Below are positions 61,519-64,000 of a stretch of DNA of 64,000 bases, one piece after another; position 1 is the first letter of the stretch; every line of letters starts with the position of its first letter. The notes under the pieces were generated by a model, which did not search any database, was not told the origin of the DNA, and saw only the letters and a program-made list of their open reading frames with translations. This stretch comes from Tubiluchus corallicola (Eukaryota > Priapulida > Priapulimorpha > Priapulimorphida > Tubiluchidae): NCBI GenBank assembly GCA_030141605.1, contig JAQGDQ010000075.1, forward strand, positions 561,501 to 625,500, written 5' to 3'. The position numbers and the translations under genes were made by a program.

Positions 61519-63117
61519 TATTATTATTTAACACATGCCATCACAATTTAATTCGATTAAAGATTATTATGTTTTTAGTTAAATCTAGTGTAGATAAAAT
61601 TATTGTTTTGTTTTGCTTTATTTTGTTTAGGGTATATATGAACCAGGGAAAAGGCACTGGTTGAAAATGAAGAAGGATTATTTAAATGAAGGAGTAATGG
61701 CTGATACTGCAGACCTAGTTGTGCTGGGTGCGTACTATGGTACCGGAAACAAAGGTAGGCATGTTTCTGTACATGACATCTTTAATGAGCCCTAAAATGT
61801 TTGAAAGTGCTGTAGGCATGTGTATGTGTGATGTAATTTTTCCTTGACGTCACATCTATCTTGATCTTGAGTTTAGCAACATTTCTCAATTCTGTACAAT
61901 GCACAAACAAGCTAGTTAGTTTGAACACTGGGCGATTTGAAGAAATATAATAATGGTAAGAAAGATGTGCTTTCAGAAATATAAATATCTCCATGGCGTT
62001 TTTTCATTAGAACTATGGCTGAGGTGAAAAACATTAGAAATCCAGAGAAAACTAAAGTACTCAGCGATATCACATAATTATCTAAACTCACCAGAATAAG
62101 TATCTATTCCTTACATTAGGAGTTTGGTATGGTTTTTTTCAGCAACAGCTTATTCACGCTTCTTTCCATTCTTGCATGAGCTTTTAACTTAATTTTGGCA
62201 AACAGTATAACTTTCATAATTTCAAATGGTTTTATTTAACAACTATTGCTTGAATAACCTGTTTTTCTCACATATTGTTTCTAACAAGTTATATAACATT
62301 TAAAGATGTTGCTTGTTTTGCTTTGACAGAAAATTATTGTGTACAAAAGACCATAGAATTTACATTCTGTTTAAACGTACTATGAAAATGATCCCACATG
62401 GTTTGAAAAGACTGCCCTGACATTCCAGAGCTCTCTGAGCATTACATTATAATCCACTTTGGTTAAAGCAAACTTCTTAACTGGTAAGAATGTAATTGGC
62501 TGATTATTGACACCTATTATAAATTCGATACAAAAATGATTACCATGATTATAGTGGGAACTATAGTTTTAATAATAATTTTGTTGCAATATTGTATTGA
62601 TAAACAAATATTAAACCTGACAATGATAGCTTTTACATTCTGAAGCAAACAGTTTCTCTCTTTCAAAATAATCTAGAAATAAATTCCCAATTTCTGCTCA
62701 AATTGCTAAAATCTGCCATTCAATGTTGGATTGATTAAAATCAGCTGATATGCATAAATAACATGTGCTTGCGACAAACATATTTATGAATTTAGGTGAA
62801 TGCTTTACTGTCCTTTGGTAAGGATGAATATGATGTAGTTGCGAGAATAAATGTAATATTTATTTTCAGATATAGTGTCTATAAACTGTAAAAAACATGC
62901 ATGTATGCAACAGTCTTGTGTTCTGTGTCTGGCTTAGCTACTGCTGTCATATTGTCATTTCCTGAAACTTTTAGGTGGGCTCATGTCTGTCTTTTTAATG
63001 GGTGTTTATGACCAGCAGACAGGAAAATGGTGTACGGTTACCAAATGCGGCAACGGACACGATGACAAAACAATTGAGCTTCTGAACAAAACATTACCCA
63101 TGACCAAGATCAGTAAA
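48246..63117 (+). CDS. LIG3: DNA ligase III (partial; 3' exons off window), probable dual mitochondrial/nuclear starts
   Basis: Exons: 48246-48672, 48995-49108, 49747-49923, 50143-50249, 51031-51075, 51565-51654, 51930-52009, 53085-53162, 53828-53996, 54492-54647, 55628-55759, 57589-57668, 59022-59109, 61320-61397, 61631-61754, 62975-63117; all phases agree. Numbered from the inner Met (48387): PARP-like zinc finger at 1-90 with C18, C21, H52, C55 ligands (GCKKC...HHIPC); a Lys-rich linker ([11 protein letters not shown]); DNA-binding domain ([32 protein letters not shown]); nucleotidyltransferase core with catalytic K405 in [32 protein letters not shown] (K557) and motif V WLKMKK (K572/K574); then the OB-fold start ([12 protein letters not shown]). 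The enzyme seals nicks in base-excision and single-strand break repair with XRCC1 and maintains mitochondrial DNA. 649 codons are visible; OB-fold end and any BRCT domain are missing. Confidence 0.96.
52048..52486. mobile_element. MITE (439 bp) with long inverted repeats, TA-flanked
   Basis: The left end is CCGTATTTTCCCGTGTATAA and the reverse complement of the right end is CCGTATTTTCCCATGTATAA, one mismatch, both continuing into GAGACCCTT. TA lies on each side (52046-52047, 52487-52488). A second TATAAGAGACCC copy follows the first at each end, so the inverted repeat is itself partly duplicated. There is no transposase. It lies in ligase III intron 7. Similar TATAAGA-type ends are common in animal genomes; I do not name a family. 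Confidence 0.88.
59463..59542 (+). repeat. Perfect 40-bp tandem duplication
   Basis: Two identical 40-bp units starting GATTAGCATGCTTAGAGAGA and ending CCGCTACTA, followed by further TTACTAGA/CACTAGACA repeats. Its perfection points to recent origin. It lies in ligase III intron 13. Confidence 0.95.
59560..61319. other. Ligase III intron 13, repeat-bearing but without exons
   Basis: Contains a loose direct repeat (GATATCAAATTTAAGATAGGTAGG near 60548, GATATCGATAACAATATAAGGGGTAGG near 60862), both followed by AATAATG/ATAACG and GCAAGnTAGG, and a poly-G run. No coding sequence is seen. Confidence 0.55.
60973..60989. repeat. Poly-G run of 17
   Basis: Seventeen consecutive G residues on the plus strand, the coding strand of ligase III, so the pre-mRNA carries the G-run. 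Its exact length may be uncertain through sequencing error. Confidence 0.9.
61456..61529. repeat. (ATT)n(ATC)n(ATT)n compound microsatellite
   Basis: A trinucleotide array starting about 60 bp after ligase III exon 14. The poly-Ser and poly-Asp frames over it are artefacts. Confidence 0.95.
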
Positions 63118-63178
63118 GTAATTATGTTTTTGTTACTTCTGTTGTTTCTTGTTTGCCTGCTGGTAGCACCTTAATTAA

Positions 63179-63783
63179 CCTTTTCACTAGTAGTAGCTTT
63201 TTAACTGGGCCGCATTGACTTTTATGTATTTGACAATAACTTTTTTTGGTGTATTACTAAAACAGAATTTTGTAAGTAAACAAATAGTTGTTTGTTATTA
63301 AACACTAATACTGAGTATTAGTTTTATTTGTGTACGTGTGCACACATGCAATCACTCAGGCACTCATGCATGTCCACTACCACACATATAAACTCGTACT
63401 TATACTTAGAAACCAATTTTCACAAAAGTCGTAATAGTAATCCGATTTATACAATTATTTTATAAAAATGCAGAACAAGTGACTAAACATACATTTCACT
63501 AACCATCATCAAGTCATCTTGCATGGGAACATACACAACATGGTACAGTATTGTGGAACGCACATGGTCTCAGGCACTGATTGGCTTGTTAGCATTACTT
63601 GTTGCAAAGCAACCACAATCCCTTGGCTGTTACACTTTTCTACGATATTTTCTATGGCCGTAGCAGCAAAATAAATAGGCTTGGGTGACTGCGCTTACTG
63701 CTCAGCTCGGGCGGCAGTCTGCTGCCTTCTTTCCTTACATGAAATATGTAGGCAGCAGTATGCCGCTTTCCGTAGTGAAAGGC
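63179..63783. mobile_element. Non-autonomous piggyBac-like element (605 bp) with TTAA duplication
   Basis: The element starts CCTTTTCACTAG and ends with the reverse complement of GCCTTTCACTAC. These inverted tips match at 9 of 11 positions, counting to the shared CACTA. It is flanked on both sides by TTAA (63175-63178 and 63784-63787). CC-x-TTT tips plus a TTAA target are characteristic of the piggyBac superfamily. No transposase ORF is seen, so it would be a MITE-type derivative. It lies in the ligase III intron after exon 16. Confidence 0.65.
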
Positions 63784-64000
63784 TTAATGAACAAATAGGA
63801 GACAAATATTCTTATGGTTCTTTTGCAAATAATAAAATCACATTTTATGTGATTTGCTAGTTTTTTTATTTACCGATATGATCATCAGTGCATCAATTAC
63901 TTTGAAATGTTAGCAATGATAAGTACTTCTCAGAAAAATGCATTCAAAGTGAGAAAAGATGGGTGAGCTTTCACATACTTTCACATAGGTCAAATCCTAA

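Noticed and set aside
61280-61664. Poly-Asp and poly-Ser open frames
   Set aside because: They are translations of the ATT/ATC microsatellite, overlapping the real ligase III exon 14 in part.
1-64000. CRISPR arrays, operons, Shine-Dalgarno sites
   Set aside because: The gene structure is eukaryotic throughout; the tandem repeats present have no regular spacers.

Overview
This window is a piece of an animal nuclear genome. The sequence is AT-rich, exons are short with GT-AG introns, and orthologues of well-known animal genes are interrupted by kilobases of intron full of LINEs, short inverted-repeat transposons, a tRNA-derived SINE and microsatellites. The dispersed non-LTR elements and TTAGGG-type telomere-like DNA fit an invertebrate metazoan (cnidarian, sponge or tunicate-like). 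I cannot fix the lineage from sequence alone. No bacterial features, rRNA, intact tRNA or CRISPR are present.

Layout: (1) 784-18982, minus strand: a secreted two-lobed transferrin family gene. Eight exons are visible; the rest of the C-lobe lies off the left edge. The N-lobe has lost most classical iron and anion ligands, and one splice junction (exon 4/5) does not keep frame. Its introns hold LINE relics, two hAT-like non-autonomous elements and a composite structure built from inverted arrays of a 16-bp repeat. (2) 18983-21518: a 2.5-kb head-to-head intergenic region. (3) 21519-38705, plus strand: a complete 16-exon Munc18/syntaxin-binding protein gene of 592 codons, with its 3'UTR and poly(A) signal near 39750. 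(4) 39776-48237: an 8.5-kb spacer with one candidate orphan exon, a broken duplicate of a DNA ligase III exon with its flanking introns, a candidate TA-flanked MITE and a degenerate minisatellite. (5) 48246-63117 and beyond, plus strand: DNA ligase III, 16 exons visible (649 codons from the inner Met). It runs from the PARP-like zinc finger through the nucleotidyltransferase core into the OB-fold, and its 3' end lies off the right edge.

The three genes are functionally unrelated (iron-binding family protein; SNARE-mediated exocytosis; nuclear and mitochondrial DNA repair). I see no operon-like link. The most informative observations are: the start of DNA ligase III, where a 3-codon uORF overlaps an upstream AUG that opens a basic, acid-free N-terminal extension in frame with a strong inner AUG; the ligand-poor transferrin N-lobe; the nested fold-back-like 16-bp repeat structure; the segmental copy of ligase III exon 12 15 kb upstream of its source; and several delimited non-autonomous DNA transposons whose terminal repeats and target-site duplications can be read directly. 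All exon boundaries and alignments were made by eye; exon phases were checked arithmetically.
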